From Acidobacteriaceae bacterium (lineage in GTDB: Bacteria > Acidobacteriota > Terriglobia > Terriglobales > Acidobacteriaceae): a DNA stretch of 64,000 bases. Below the pieces are notes generated by a model. That model did not search any database, was not told where the DNA came from, and was given only the letters and a program-made list of their open reading frames with translations. This document shows, piece by piece, positions 32,902 through 42,838 of the stretch; the stretch's first letter is position 1, and every line of letters starts with the position of its first letter. The translations under genes were made by a program, and so were the position numbers. Location: positions 558,001-622,000 of the forward strand of contig DASZBM010000002.1 in assembly GCA_035944135.1 (NCBI GenBank). The letters run 5' to 3'.

Positions 32902-34193
32902 TCGCCACCGCCCGCAACCCCGAGAGAGACGTCGTCCTTGCCAGCGCCGACCCGGCGCTCCGACAGCGCCTCCGTGAAAGCCTCGCCGGCCTGCGCTGGC
33001 GCGTGCACGAAGCTGCGGGCGGCGCCGAAGCCCTCACGTTGCTCGAGCGCCAGCCCTCCGACGCCCTGCTCATGGACGGTTGGCTCCCTGACCTCGAGGC
33101 CTCCGAGCTCGCCGGCCACATCGCCATGATGTACCCGGCGGTCGACGTCCTCAGCGTCGACGGTGGCGCGCTCACCAGCACCCGCAGCATCCATCGCCAC
33201 GAGCTCCTCCACGCTCTCCGCGAGGCCCAGCAGACCTCCGCCCCCCATCAGCCTTCAGCGCCCAGGACCGACACCGCCGCCTGGAACGCCGCACCGGCCG
33301 CCGTCCCGTCCACCGGAGCAGGGAAATGGGCGTCCTTTCCGCTGCCGCTCCCGGCGGATGTGCTGATCGATCCCCCCGTGCAGCGGGCGCCCGCACCCTC
33401 ACCCGCCCCAGCCTCTGCTCCTCGCACTCTCCCCATCCCCGGCCTCATTGGCGACAGCGCCCGGATGCGCGAGCTCGCCCATCTCATCCGCCTCGTCGCT
33501 CCGCGCAACGCGGCTGTCCTCATTGAAGGCGAGACCGGCACGGGCAAGGAGGTCGTCGCCTCCGCCATTCACCGGCTCAGCAGCCGCGCCGCAAAGCCCC
33601 TCACCGTGCTCAACTGCGCCGCCATCCCCGAGGCGCTTCTCGAGGCCGAGCTCTTCGGCCACACCCGCGGCGCGTTCACCGGCGCCGTCCAGTCCCGCAC
33701 CGGCCGCATCGAAGCCGCGCACGGCGGCACGCTCTTCCTCGACGAAATCGGCGAGCTTCCCCTTCCGCTCCAGGCCAAGCTCCTCCGTTTTCTCGAGTGT
33801 GGCGAAATCCAGCGCGTCGGCGACAACGAGGTCACCCGCGTCGACGTCCGCATCCTCGCCGCCACTCACCGGGACCTCGAACAGCAGGTCGTCGACGGCG
33901 CCTTCCGGCTCGATCTCTACCATCGCCTTGCTGTCTTCCCGATCGAGGTCCCCGCACTTCGCGACCGCCTCGAAGACCTTCCCGTGCTCAGCGAGCATCT
34001 CCTGGCCGGGCTCGGCGCCGACGCTCCGCGCAAAACCCTCTCCGCGGACGCGCTCCACGCGCTTCAACAGCACAACTGGCCCGGCAACGTTCGCGAGCTC
34101 GCCCATGTCCTCGAGCGCGCTGTCATCCTCGCCGGAGACTCGCCCGAAATCACCGCCGAACACATCCGCTGCCGCAGACGCGCGCGGTCCTAA
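32898..34193 (+). CDS. Sigma54-type AAA+ activator with degenerate receiver and no DNA-binding domain
   Basis: A 431-residue protein. Residues 10-110 are receiver-like: Asp60 is kept in LLMDGWLP, but only one N-terminal acidic residue remains and the conserved lysine is replaced (RHELL). A Pro/Ala-rich linker spans about 111-180. The AAA+ domain is complete: Walker A GETGTGKE (211-218), GAFTGA sigma54-contact loop (258-263), Walker B LFLDEIGE (279-286) and WPGNVRE (394-400). The protein ends 31 residues later in RRRARS, where a Fis-type HTH would be expected. Known precedent: Helicobacter pylori FlgR also lacks this domain and activates from solution. The flagellar-type sigma28 gene downstream supports a FlgR-like role. 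Confidence 0.9.
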   Translation: MIATARNPERDVVLASADPALRQRLRESLAGLRWRVHEAAGGAEALTLLERQPSDALLMDGWLPDLEASELAGHIAMMYPAVDVLSVDGGALTSTRSIHRHELLHALREAQQTSAPHQPSAPRTDTAAWNAAPAAVPSTGAGKWASFPLPLPADVLIDPPVQRAPAPSPAPASAPRTLPIPGLIGDSARMRELAHLIRLVAPRNAAVLIEGETGTGKEVVASAIHRLSSRAAKPLTVLNCAAIPEALLEAELFGHTRGAFTGAVQSRTGRIEAAHGGTLFLDEIGELPLPLQAKLLRFLECGEIQRVGDNEVTRVDVRILAATHRDLEQQVVDGAFRLDLYHRLAVFPIEVPALRDRLEDLPVLSEHLLAGLGADAPRKTLSADALHALQQHNWPGNVRELAHVLERAVILAGDSPEITAEHIRCRRRARS

Positions 34194-34293
34194 AAATGTC
34201 GCCTCGCGAGACGAAAAAAGTTAGAGTTAGAGGCAACGAATTTTTGCCGTCCTGGCATCCATCTACCAACGACGAAGAAACCGACTTCAACGC

Positions 34294-34320
34294 AGCCCCT
34301 GGAAACAGGGGCTTTCTTTT
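34294..34320 (+). terminator. Intrinsic terminator after the AAA+ activator gene
   Basis: AGCCCCT (34294-34300), loop GGAAAC, AGGGGCT (34307-34313), then TTCTTTT. It is a clean Rho-independent terminator 100 bp past the stop. The 300-bp stretch 34194-34493 holds nothing else that I can support. Confidence 0.85.
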
Positions 34321-34493
34321 TGCTCTGCATAATCCTTCGTCCCTAGAACCCTGCTAAATCCTATGTTTTCTCTCACCTTCTGCTTGGAAACTGCTTAGGA
34401 AACTCGCTCGACTTCGGCAGCCATTTTGCTCCTTCTGTCCAGTGTTGACGCATAGAGAATGCGCCAGCCCAAACGATCGAAGGAGCCTTACCC

Positions 34494-35270
34494 ATGCCTG
34501 CCCTCCATCCATCCCTGCTCAGCCTGCACGCAGCCGCCCCCGAACTCGAACCTGCCGTCACCTTTGCTGTCTCGCAGGCCGGCTCCGCCGCTAGCGAGCA
34601 GCTCGTAATGGAGCATCTCGCTTCGGTTCGTTTTATCGCACGCAAGCTGCACCGCACGCTGCCGCGCCACGTCGAGCTCGACGACCTCATCTCTGCCGGC
34701 ACGATCGGGCTGATGGAGGCGTTGAAGCGCTTTGACGCCTGCCGCGACGTACAGTTCAAGAGCTACGCGCAGTTTCGCATTCGCGGCGCCATTCTGGACT
34801 GGCTCCGCACGCTCGACTGGAGCCCGCGCGAGCTGCGCCGCAAAGCTCGCGCAATTGCCGAAACGGCTCGCGTCCTCACCCTGAAGCTGGGCCGAACGCC
34901 CGCTGAGAACGAGATCGCGGACGCCATGGGCATTCAGCTCGATGAGCTCCAGCAGTTTCTCGGTGAGCTGCGCAGCGCGGACCTCGGCAGCCTCAACGCC
35001 GAACACAGCAAGGACGAGGAGGACGAAGAGCTCGACTATGTTCCCGCAGCCGCCGAAGAAGATCCGCTCTTCCGCTGCCTCGCCGCCGAGTCACGCCAGC
35101 ACCTCATCGACGCCATCGAAGAGCTGCCCGAAAAGGAGCGCCTGGTCCTCACGCTCTACTACTACGAGGAGCTCACGATGCGCGAGATCGGCATGACCCT
35201 CGGCGTCGTCGAGTCTCGCGTCTCGCAGATCCACTCCGGCGCGGTCCGCCGTCTGCGCTCCGTTCTCTGA
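34494..35270 (+). CDS. fliA: FliA/WhiG-type RNA polymerase sigma factor (sigma28)
   Basis: A 258-residue sigma70-family factor lacking region 1.1. Region 2 runs about 38-110: EHLASVRFIARKLHRTLPRH, then the core-binding ELDDLISAGTIGLMEALKRFD and the -10-reading FKSYAQFRIRGAILDWLR. Region 3 is about 115-160 (ELRRKARAI). Region 4 is about 205-255 (LPEKERLVLTLYYYEELTMREIGMTLGVVESRVSQIHSGAVRRLR). The RIRGAILDWLR and ESRVSQIHS segments are hallmarks of FliA/WhiG. AAGGAG is nine bases before the ATG. A FlgM-like gene with a sigma28 promoter follows 137 bp on. No flagellar structural gene is in the window. Confidence 0.93.
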   Translation: MPALHPSLLSLHAAAPELEPAVTFAVSQAGSAASEQLVMEHLASVRFIARKLHRTLPRHVELDDLISAGTIGLMEALKRFDACRDVQFKSYAQFRIRGAILDWLRTLDWSPRELRRKARAIAETARVLTLKLGRTPAENEIADAMGIQLDELQQFLGELRSADLGSLNAEHSKDEEDEELDYVPAAAEEDPLFRCLAAESRQHLIDAIEELPEKERLVLTLYYYEELTMREIGMTLGVVESRVSQIHSGAVRRLRSVL

Positions 35271-35361
35271 GCCTCGGCTGCTCAGCGCGCAATGCCTGCG
35301 CGTCGACCTCGCACCCGCCACAACGCCGCAGCCTGATCTCAAAAAAAATTTAAGAACGCAC

Positions 35362-35388
35362 TAAAGTCGTTGGTGACGCCGCCGATAT
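35362..35388 (+). promoter_or_regulatory. Sigma28 (FliA) promoter upstream of the FlgM-like gene
   Basis: TAAAGTCG (35362-35369), 11-nt spacer, GCCGATAT (35381-35388). This matches the FliA consensus TAAAGTTT-N11-GCCGATAA at 13 of 16 positions with exact spacing. It ends 19 bp before the FlgM-like ATG, and lies downstream of fliA itself, as expected for feedback control. Confidence 0.75.
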
Positions 35389-35407
35389 CTTCCGTGAGGA
35401 GATTCTT

Positions 35408-35617
35408 ATGGTGGATGTTACGACTTTGGAAGCAATCGCAGCCCAACTGCCCGCAAACGATACAGCGCCTGAGCCGCTGAACCCGGAGTTATGGAAAGAA
35501 GCCCCGCGCCGCGAGCGCATCCTGCTCCTGCGCGAAGTGATCGAACGCGGCGACTACCGCATCTCCGCTTCTCAACTCGCCGACGCCATCCTGCGCACGA
35601 TCCGCCGCGCTAACTGA
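35408..35617 (+). CDS. FlgM-like anti-sigma28 factor
   Basis: A 69-residue protein (GAGGAG before the ATG). Its C-terminal half, RRERILLLREVIERGDYRISASQLADAIL, follows the FlgM pattern of a helix with hydrophobic residues, xIxxGxYxI/V, then ADAIL. The N-terminal half is low-complexity and probably disordered, as in FlgM. FlgM binds FliA and is normally exported through the completed flagellar hook to release it. The gene directly follows fliA and has its own near-consensus sigma28 promoter, both strong context. The short length is within the FlgM range. Confidence 0.8.
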   Translation: MVDVTTLEAIAAQLPANDTAPEPLNPELWKEAPRRERILLLREVIERGDYRISASQLADAILRTIRRAN

Positions 35618-35660
35618 TCTGCGCTCCGCCATCGCATCGTCGCGCATTTCTTTTCTTTCT

Positions 35661-35686
35661 GTCATTCCCGAAGGGAACCTGCGTTT
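35661..35686 (-). repeat. Diverged inverted copy of the AGATCCCCTTCGGGGATGAC repeat
   Basis: GTCATTCCCGAAGGGAACCT on the plus strand is the reverse complement of the repeat after cobA (1694-1713) with a few substitutions. The changes keep a TTCCC/GGGAA stem. Confidence 0.6.
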
Positions 35687-36062
35687 CGTTGTTGCAGCCG
35701 TTTCACCCTCTCTCGACTACCGAGAGGCCGGTGTGCCCGGTCAAAACGCATATTCGCCAAACGCGTCGCCTCTTTTGAGATTTAGGTTAGGCACGGGATT
35801 TCGGGCAACGGGCAACCGTCGCGCTTGCAGGTCCGCTTCAGAGTCGACAGGACCGTGTCGAGTCTCTGAGCGCATGGCGGTGGCGGATGGTGGGCATCTG
35901 CACCGGAGTCAGTGTGGTGAAGCCTGTCCTGGGCTGGCTGCTGAAGCCTTAGCGCTCAGCAGGCTGACGACGGTAGCAGGAGAATGTGACGAAGGGATCG
36001 TGCCCGTCCGCGTAGCGCCGTTCCAGCCCAACCGTGGTTCGCTTAGCCTGGCATCCTGCAAA

Positions 36063-36093
36063 CCCACATCTCGATACCCAAGGTGTGGGCACC
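36063..36093. repeat. CCCACATC...GGTGTGGGCACCC palindrome
   Basis: CCCACATC (36063-36070) pairs with GGTGTGGG (36082-36089) with one wobble, followed by CACCC. The GGGCACCC tail matches that of the palindrome at 838-882, suggesting a related repeat class. It lies 13 bp past the stop of the immunity gene. Confidence 0.6.
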
Positions 36094-36105
36094 CGCTCAA
36101 ATTTC

Positions 36106-36504
36106 TCAACTAGTCAGATAGGGCGTAAGGTGATTGATCCGTACAGAGTCGACTGTCGCAGTCAGGTTTAGCCCGGTTCCGGTCAGTCTTATGGTGATTG
36201 ATCCCGATTCGATGCGCTCGAAGGCACAGCAAACGGTTCCGAAAGGCGGCGTTCCCGTGATTTCAAGGCTCAGCAGATTCCAGGCCTGAAATTCCATGTT
36301 TATTGCGTTATATCGCGAATTTCGGCTCCAGCGTTGGGGCGGGTTCGTGGGGATGTCCTTTAAAGAAAGACTGAATTTCAGCGTCGTACCTTCATCGAGC
36401 AGCTTAAGGCTTAGCAGCCTTGTTTGGTCGAGTACTGGATCAAGGCTGCCATAGACGTGTTGCACCAATTCAGGATTTAGAGTTACGGTACGCCAGTTAA
36501 TCAT
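36106..36504 (-). CDS. Probable immunity protein for the RHS toxin (Imm50-like)
   Basis: A 132-residue soluble protein of alternating beta segments with LRLLSLKLLDEGTTLKFSLSLKDIP-like text, PPQRWSRNSRYNAINMEFQAWNLLSLEI and a C-terminal ITIRLTGTGLNLTATVDSVRINHLTPYL. From memory this layout resembles the Imm50 family of polymorphic-toxin immunity proteins. It starts 16 bp after the RHS toxin stop on the same strand, exactly where a cognate immunity gene is expected. Its base composition is visibly less GC-rich than the housekeeping genes, like the toxin gene, suggesting joint acquisition. The family label is uncertain; the role as immunity protein rests on position and size. Confidence 0.65.
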   Translation of the reverse strand: MINWRTVTLNPELVQHVYGSLDPVLDQTRLLSLKLLDEGTTLKFSLSLKDIPTNPPQRWSRNSRYNAINMEFQAWNLLSLEITGTPPFGTVCCAFERIESGSITIRLTGTGLNLTATVDSVRINHLTPYLTS

Positions 36505-36520
36505 TCACCACCTGTTTCGC

Positions 36521-37327
36521 TTATGGTTGATATGGATAGTGGGGCTTAGTTCCCTCAACTTGCCCGTGAGCAGTATCTCCTGCGGGTCTAACGTTGATGT
36601 GCGGTCCGACTGAGCCTCCGTCGGGGAATGTATGTCCCTGACCATGATCCTGTATAACGACTTGTTTTCCATCACCCGTTGTGTGCGTGTACTCCCGTGT
36701 GGTTTGCGGCTTCCCGTTGACTACCACCTGTTTGCCGCTCTGATCTTTAAGCGGAACCGTTTCTTGTTTACTGGGCTGCTGCGAAGTAGGTACGCCTGCA
36801 TCTCTCTTCGCGTCGTTCATCGCGCCATGCCGTGTGTTCGTTTCCTCCTCAGTTGCGGCAGCGCCACTGTTCTTCGTAAACGTTACGATCGGCAGGCCGG
36901 GTATGAGCTGATTACCTGGTTGCCAGTGAATACTGATCGGAATCGATTTTATGGCGTCCAGAATGTCGTACTTTGTTGCTTCGAGGTTCGGGAACTGCTG
37001 GCAGGTACATTGCTCTGCTTGATGTCCGTCAGCGTCCGCCTTACTTAGCGGATTGTTGCCGACATACTCATACAGATTGAGGCTCTGGGGATCATCCAGC
37101 TTGGAGTAGGGCACAGCCTCGGGCTTCTGCGCCCAGTCTGCGCTGATCCACCTGCCGACATTGCTGGCGTAGTATCTCGCGCCGAAGTAATCCAGCCCTG
37201 ACTCGGAATCCCTCTCCTTGCCGGTGAACTTGTAGTGCATGGTGGTGCCGTCACCGGGTTGCTGATTGCCAAGGGACGCGCTGAGCACCTGGCAAGCCAC
37301 GTCAAGCCGAGGTGGTCGCGCATTCAT
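36521..37327 (-). CDS. Orphan RHS core tip with C-terminal toxin domain
   Basis: From an ATG at 37327 the product is 268 residues (another ATG at 37240 would give 239). It holds only the end of an RHS repeat protein: YKFTGKERDSESGLDYFGARYY, VGRWISADW and SLNLYEYVGNNPLSKADADGH (to about residue 135). A variable tip follows, with a spacer and a compact C-terminal domain carrying REYTHTTGDGKQVVIQDHGQGH, GPHINVRP and a terminal HYPYQP. The His-rich pattern suggests an HNH/EndoVII-like nuclease toxin, but I cannot name the family with confidence. The large RHS shell, delivery domains and signal are missing. It is therefore a displaced tip or a remnant. A probable immunity gene follows. Confidence 0.8.
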   Translation of the reverse strand: MNARPPRLDVACQVLSASLGNQQPGDGTTMHYKFTGKERDSESGLDYFGARYYASNVGRWISADWAQKPEAVPYSKLDDPQSLNLYEYVGNNPLSKADADGHQAEQCTCQQFPNLEATKYDILDAIKSIPISIHWQPGNQLIPGLPIVTFTKNSGAAATEEETNTRHGAMNDAKRDAGVPTSQQPSKQETVPLKDQSGKQVVVNGKPQTTREYTHTTGDGKQVVIQDHGQGHTFPDGGSVGPHINVRPAGDTAHGQVEGTKPHYPYQP

Positions 37328-37397
37328 CGAACAACTCTTCCCGCCGCGTACAATCTTCTCGTCGCGCCGACATCTAAGCGCACAGAGGAGATGTTTC

Positions 37398-38096
37398 ATG
37401 AGTGAGTGGGTGAAGGTCACGGCGTCGGACGGGTTCGAACTCTCGGCGTACCTCGCGCGTCCGCAGGGCGAGCCGATCGGCGCGCTCGTTGTTATTCAGG
37501 AGATCTTCGGAGTTAACAAGTCCATTCAGGCCGTCGCCGACTCTTACGCGAAGGACGGCTTCCTCACCATTGCGCCCGCCATCATGGACCGCCTCGAGCC
37601 CAACCTCAATCTCGGCTATGGCGAGGCCGACCTGAAGAAGGCCTTCGCGCTCTACCCGAAGCTCAACCCCGACGACTCGCTCAAGGACATCGCCGCCGCC
37701 TTCAAGTACGCGGCCGGCATCGTCGACTCCGTCGGCGTCCTCGGCTTCTGCTACGGCGGCCTCATGAGCTGGCTCTCCGCCGTGCGCGGCAACAGGGAAG
37801 CCTTCGAGCCCGCCTGCACCGTCTGCTACTACCCCGGCGGCATCGGCAAGTATGCCACCGAGGAACCCGCCTGCCCGGTGCTCATCCACTTCGGCGGTGC
37901 CGACAGCCACATCGGCAAGGACCAGGTCGACGCTGTTCGCAAGGCGCACGGTAAGCACGAAGGCGAAGTTGAGATCTTCGTCTACGACGGCGCTGAACAC
38001 GCCTTCGCCAATCCCGACCGTCCCTCGTACAAAGCCGATGCCGAGAAACTTGCTCGCGAACGCTCGCTCAAGTTCCTCAAAACCCACATTGCCTAG
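37398..38096 (+). CDS. Dienelactone hydrolase family protein
   Basis: The ATG at 37398 has AGAGGAG eight bases upstream. The 232-residue cytoplasmic alpha/beta hydrolase has the nucleophile Cys in VLGFCYGGLMSW (about residue 119), the acid Asp in HFGGADSHIG (about 172) and the His in YDGAEHAFANP (about 204). The substrate-side IQEIFGVNKSIQAVADSYAKDGF is typical of the family. Classical enzymes hydrolyse dienelactone in chloroaromatic breakdown, but many members act on other lactones or esters, and no aromatic catabolic genes are near. Divergent from the RHS tip gene with a 70-bp gap. Confidence 0.93.
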   Translation: MSEWVKVTASDGFELSAYLARPQGEPIGALVVIQEIFGVNKSIQAVADSYAKDGFLTIAPAIMDRLEPNLNLGYGEADLKKAFALYPKLNPDDSLKDIAAAFKYAAGIVDSVGVLGFCYGGLMSWLSAVRGNREAFEPACTVCYYPGGIGKYATEEPACPVLIHFGGADSHIGKDQVDAVRKAHGKHEGEVEIFVYDGAEHAFANPDRPSYKADAEKLARERSLKFLKTHIA

Positions 38097-38139
38097 CGTT
38101 TGAAGGCTGCTGAATAACCCCGCAAAGAAGCCGCCCGGG

Positions 38140-38161
38140 CGCCGAAAATCGCTCTTCGGCG
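38140..38161 (+). terminator. Hairpin after the dienelactone hydrolase gene
   Basis: CGCCGAA (38140-38146) pairs with TTCGGCG (38155-38161) with an 8-nt loop, followed by TGCTATCTTT. It lies between the hydrolase stop and rpsO. It may terminate the former or be part of the rpsO leader. Confidence 0.5.
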
Positions 38162-38231
38162 TGCTATCTTTAACGGAGACACTGAGAGAAGTGGACTGAC
38201 GCTAGAAAGACGAGAGAGGTAACAACCAGCC

Positions 38232-38498
38232 GTGTTGGCCCCCGCACAGAAAACCGAAATCATTACCAAATTCCGCACTCATGACACCGACACCGGGAGT
38301 CCTGAAGTGCAGATTGCCATCCTCAGCGAGCGCATTGGCGAGCTGACCGAGCACTTCAAGACTCATAAGAAGGATCATGGCTCCCGCCGTGGCCTCCTCA
38401 TGCTGGTTTCCAAGCGCCGCCGCCTTCTGGATTACCTGAAGAAGACGGACTCGGACCGCTATCGCGAAGTGATCGGCAAGCTGGGCATCCGCAAGTAA
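38232..38498 (+). CDS. rpsO: 30S ribosomal protein S15
   Basis: An 88-residue S15 starting with GTG at 38232 (GAGAGGT upstream). The family hallmarks are present: [22 protein letters not shown] (residues 14-35), [32 protein letters not shown] (about 38-69) and the closing [13 protein letters not shown]15 binds the 16S rRNA central domain during small-subunit assembly. The rpsO-pnp order is widely conserved in bacteria and is kept here. S15 often represses its own mRNA; the 135-bp leader could allow this but no specific structure was identified. Confidence 0.98.
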   Translation: MLAPAQKTEIITKFRTHDTDTGSPEVQIAILSERIGELTEHFKTHKKDHGSRRGLLMLVSKRRRLLDYLKKTDSDRYREVIGKLGIRK

Positions 38499-38679
38499 CT
38501 CACCCATCGCTCCGGCTCGCGCGGCGAGCCGACGGAGAGCGAAGACGACAGCGAAGACGACATTGACCGCTTCAAGCGCCATCGATCGCGCAGGTTCTCC
38601 CGCAGGAGATGCTCGCGCCTTTCTGCGCCCGTGCGGTTACGCCTCTCGCCGTCCCGGCATCTCGCCCAATTCATTCCAT

Positions 38680-38716
38680 GCCCCGTCCGAGACTCCTCTG
38701 GCGGGGCTTTCGCTTT
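38680..38716 (+). terminator. Hairpin in the rpsO-pnp spacer
   Basis: GCCCCG (38680-38685) pairs with CGGGGC (38702-38707), followed by TTTCGCTTT. It lies in the 281-bp gap between rpsO and pnp, and may be a partial terminator or an mRNA-processing signal such as the RNase III site known in E. coli. Nothing else is visible in this gap apart from the pnp ribosome binding site. Confidence 0.6.
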
Positions 38717-38779
38717 AGGCGCAAGTCGCCTCCGGCGCCCCAAGATTTTATCGACGAAGAGAGAAAAAGAGGAACCCTC

Positions 38780-41290
<2,511 letters not shown>

Positions 41291-41317
41291 GTCCTGCTTC
41301 AAGCAGAACCACACACG

Positions 41318-41337
41318 GGCCGCGCGAAAGCGCGGCC
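41318..41337 (+). terminator. Terminator hairpin after pnp
   Basis: GGCCGCGC (41318-41325), loop GAAA, GCGCGGCC (41330-41337): a perfect 8-bp GC stem with a GNRA tetraloop, 27 bp past the pnp stop, followed by TCTGTCGTCTCT. Confidence 0.8.
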
Positions 41338-41383
41338 TCTGTCGTCTCTGCACATCCCACTCTCGTCCAACCGAACAGAGAAG

Positions 41384-42283
41384 ATGAATGTGCCTTCACA
41401 TCGACGCTCACCCTGGCGGCTCTGGTGGCCATTCGCTCTCCTGTGCCTCGTGCGCGGCAGCCGCTGGATCTCCTCTGAATCGCTGCCCGGTTCGGCCACA
41501 ACGCTGGGGTCCGCCGCCGTCGGCTGCAGCTCCGCAGCCGCGCTTTATTTCCTCATCCTGCGACCCCCATCTCGAGAGCAAGCCGGCCAGCTCACACGTT
41601 CCGCTCTCGGCGGCGGGCTCTTGATTGCGGGCCCGCTCATCGCTCTGCTGTACCCACACTCCATCTCTGCCGCTAGCGTCACCATGGCACTCGCGCTTAC
41701 ACCCGTCGTCATCGCTGTTGCAGAGGGCGCTGCACGCCATACCAGTACACTCGCGGGCCGCCTCTGGCCAGGGCTTGCAGCCATCGCCGGTTTGCTTCTT
41801 CTGCTCGCGCAGCCCTCACTGGCCAATCCTGGCGAAGACCTTGTACTCGCCCTTACGCCCGTGCTGACCGGCTGCGGCGCCGTTCTCTTTTGTTCCGCGC
41901 GCCCCAGCCCCTGGCGCGTTCCCGCGGCGCTGCTCGGCGCCTCGACCGCGCTCGGCATCGGTGCCGGCATCAATGTCGTGATGCAGAGCGGCACCTGGCC
42001 TGAGATGGCCGGCCTCGCCGCCGGCCTTGACGCATTCGAGGCGCTGCTCGCACTGGTCGCTCTGAGCCGTCTCTCCGCAACGCGCTGGTCTGCACAATTC
42101 GCCATCGTTCCGCTGCTCGTTTTGCTTGAAGCAATGGCTATGACGCCCTCGAGTATTCAAGCGCGCATGATCGTCGGTCTCCTGCTGCTCGCCCTCGCGG
42201 CGATCGCCCTTCTCATGCCACCTTCGGAGGAGCCATCCTTCGATTTGGGAGCATCAACCCCGCATCCGTCGCACTCGGATTAA
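41384..42283 (+). CDS. EamA/DMT-like multi-pass membrane protein
   Basis: A 299-residue protein with about nine to ten short hydrophobic spans in two similar halves, the layout of drug/metabolite transporters (EamA). It includes SISAASVTMALALTPVVIAVAEG at the end of the first half, as in that family, and LGIGAGINVVMQSGTW in the second. The N-terminal part (residues 1-35) is less canonical for EamA than the gene at 52.3 kb. The substrate is unknown. No ribosome binding site better than AGAGAAG is seen. Followed 38 bp later by a small gene on the same strand. Confidence 0.6.
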   Translation: MNVPSHRRSPWRLWWPFALLCLVRGSRWISSESLPGSATTLGSAAVGCSSAAALYFLILRPPSREQAGQLTRSALGGGLLIAGPLIALLYPHSISAASVTMALALTPVVIAVAEGAARHTSTLAGRLWPGLAAIAGLLLLLAQPSLANPGEDLVLALTPVLTGCGAVLFCSARPSPWRVPAALLGASTALGIGAGINVVMQSGTWPEMAGLAAGLDAFEALLALVALSRLSATRWSAQFAIVPLLVLLEAMAMTPSSIQARMIVGLLLLALAAIALLMPPSEEPSFDLGASTPHPSHSD

Positions 42284-42321
42284 TGCGTCATACACAGCCG
42301 GCACAATTACACTGAACCCGA

Positions 42322-42732
42322 ATGGCAGCATCCATGTACATCGTGGTCGAGGGCGAAGACCCCGGCTTCAACATTTTCGTGAACGGCCGCGCACTGGCCC
42401 GCTACGAAAGCGCCGTCGAGCGCCTCGCGCTGGAACTCGGCGTGCGCCCTCTGCTCGAGTTCTTCTCGGCCGACGAAAGCTCCATGGCCCTCCTCATCGA
42501 AGAGGGCGCCGGCAACCCCGATCTGCTGAAAAAACTTCCGCCGCCGCAGTGGTACCGCGCCCAGGACGGCCTGCGCACCGTCGAAGCGCTCGTCGAATCG
42601 CTCACCAACGATCCGCAGCAACTCGGCAGCGAAGGCACCGAGGTGCTCGCTGAACTTTTGGAGTACGAAGAGGTCCTCCGCAAGACAGCCGAGCGAGGTC
42701 TACGCTGGCACTTGGCGGTGAGCTGGCGGTAA
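42322..42732 (+). CDS. Conserved-looking hypothetical protein (136 aa)
   Basis: A soluble, acidic alpha/beta protein of 136 residues. MYIVVEGEDPGFNIFVNGRALARYE starts with two strands, then comes a helix-rich part (LALELGVRPLLEFFSAD, TVEALVESLTND, TEVLAELLEYEEVLRKTAERG) and WHLAVSW at the end. An alternative ATG is four codons in. Codon use and composition match neighbouring genes, so I consider it real. I do not recognise the family and cannot assign a function. It may be co-transcribed with the EamA-like gene and ends at a diverged inverted repeat. Confidence 0.7.
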   Translation: MAASMYIVVEGEDPGFNIFVNGRALARYESAVERLALELGVRPLLEFFSADESSMALLIEEGAGNPDLLKKLPPPQWYRAQDGLRTVEALVESLTNDPQQLGSEGTEVLAELLEYEEVLRKTAERGLRWHLAVSWR

Positions 42733-42735
42733 AGC

Positions 42736-42836
42736 AAGTTAGGCATCGAGGAGTTAGGTGTGTGAGCCAGTTAAGAACTGCATCTCGTCGGGACTTGATG
42801 CCTTTCCTAACGCGCTAACTCCTCACTCCTAACTTC
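42736..42836. repeat. Diverged inverted repeat of GTTAGG/GAGTTAG words between convergent genes
   Basis: AAGTTAGGCATCGAGGAGTTAGG at 42736-42758 is mirrored by CCTAACGCGCTAACTCCTCA and CTCCTAACTT at about 42805-42834. It fills the gap between the 136-aa gene and the convergent secreted-protein gene, like the perfect version at 12100-12174. A shared terminator or barrier role is likely. Confidence 0.6.
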
Positions 42837-42838
42837 CT

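Larger units (their letters stand above)
35618..36105. other. Gene-poor stretch with two repeat-type palindromes
   Basis: I find no supportable gene in these 488 bases. An open frame on the plus strand (35733-36113) has no ribosome binding site and reads as low-quality sequence rich in Arg, Ser and Gly. The stretch does hold two dispersed-repeat palindromes, at 35661-35686 and 36063-36093. It forms the border between the sigma28 cluster and the lower-GC toxin/immunity block. Confidence 0.5.

Noticed and set aside
35733-36113. A 126-codon open frame in the gap after the FlgM-like gene
   Set aside because: No ribosome binding site, low-quality composition, and it runs through a palindromic repeat and over the end of the immunity gene.
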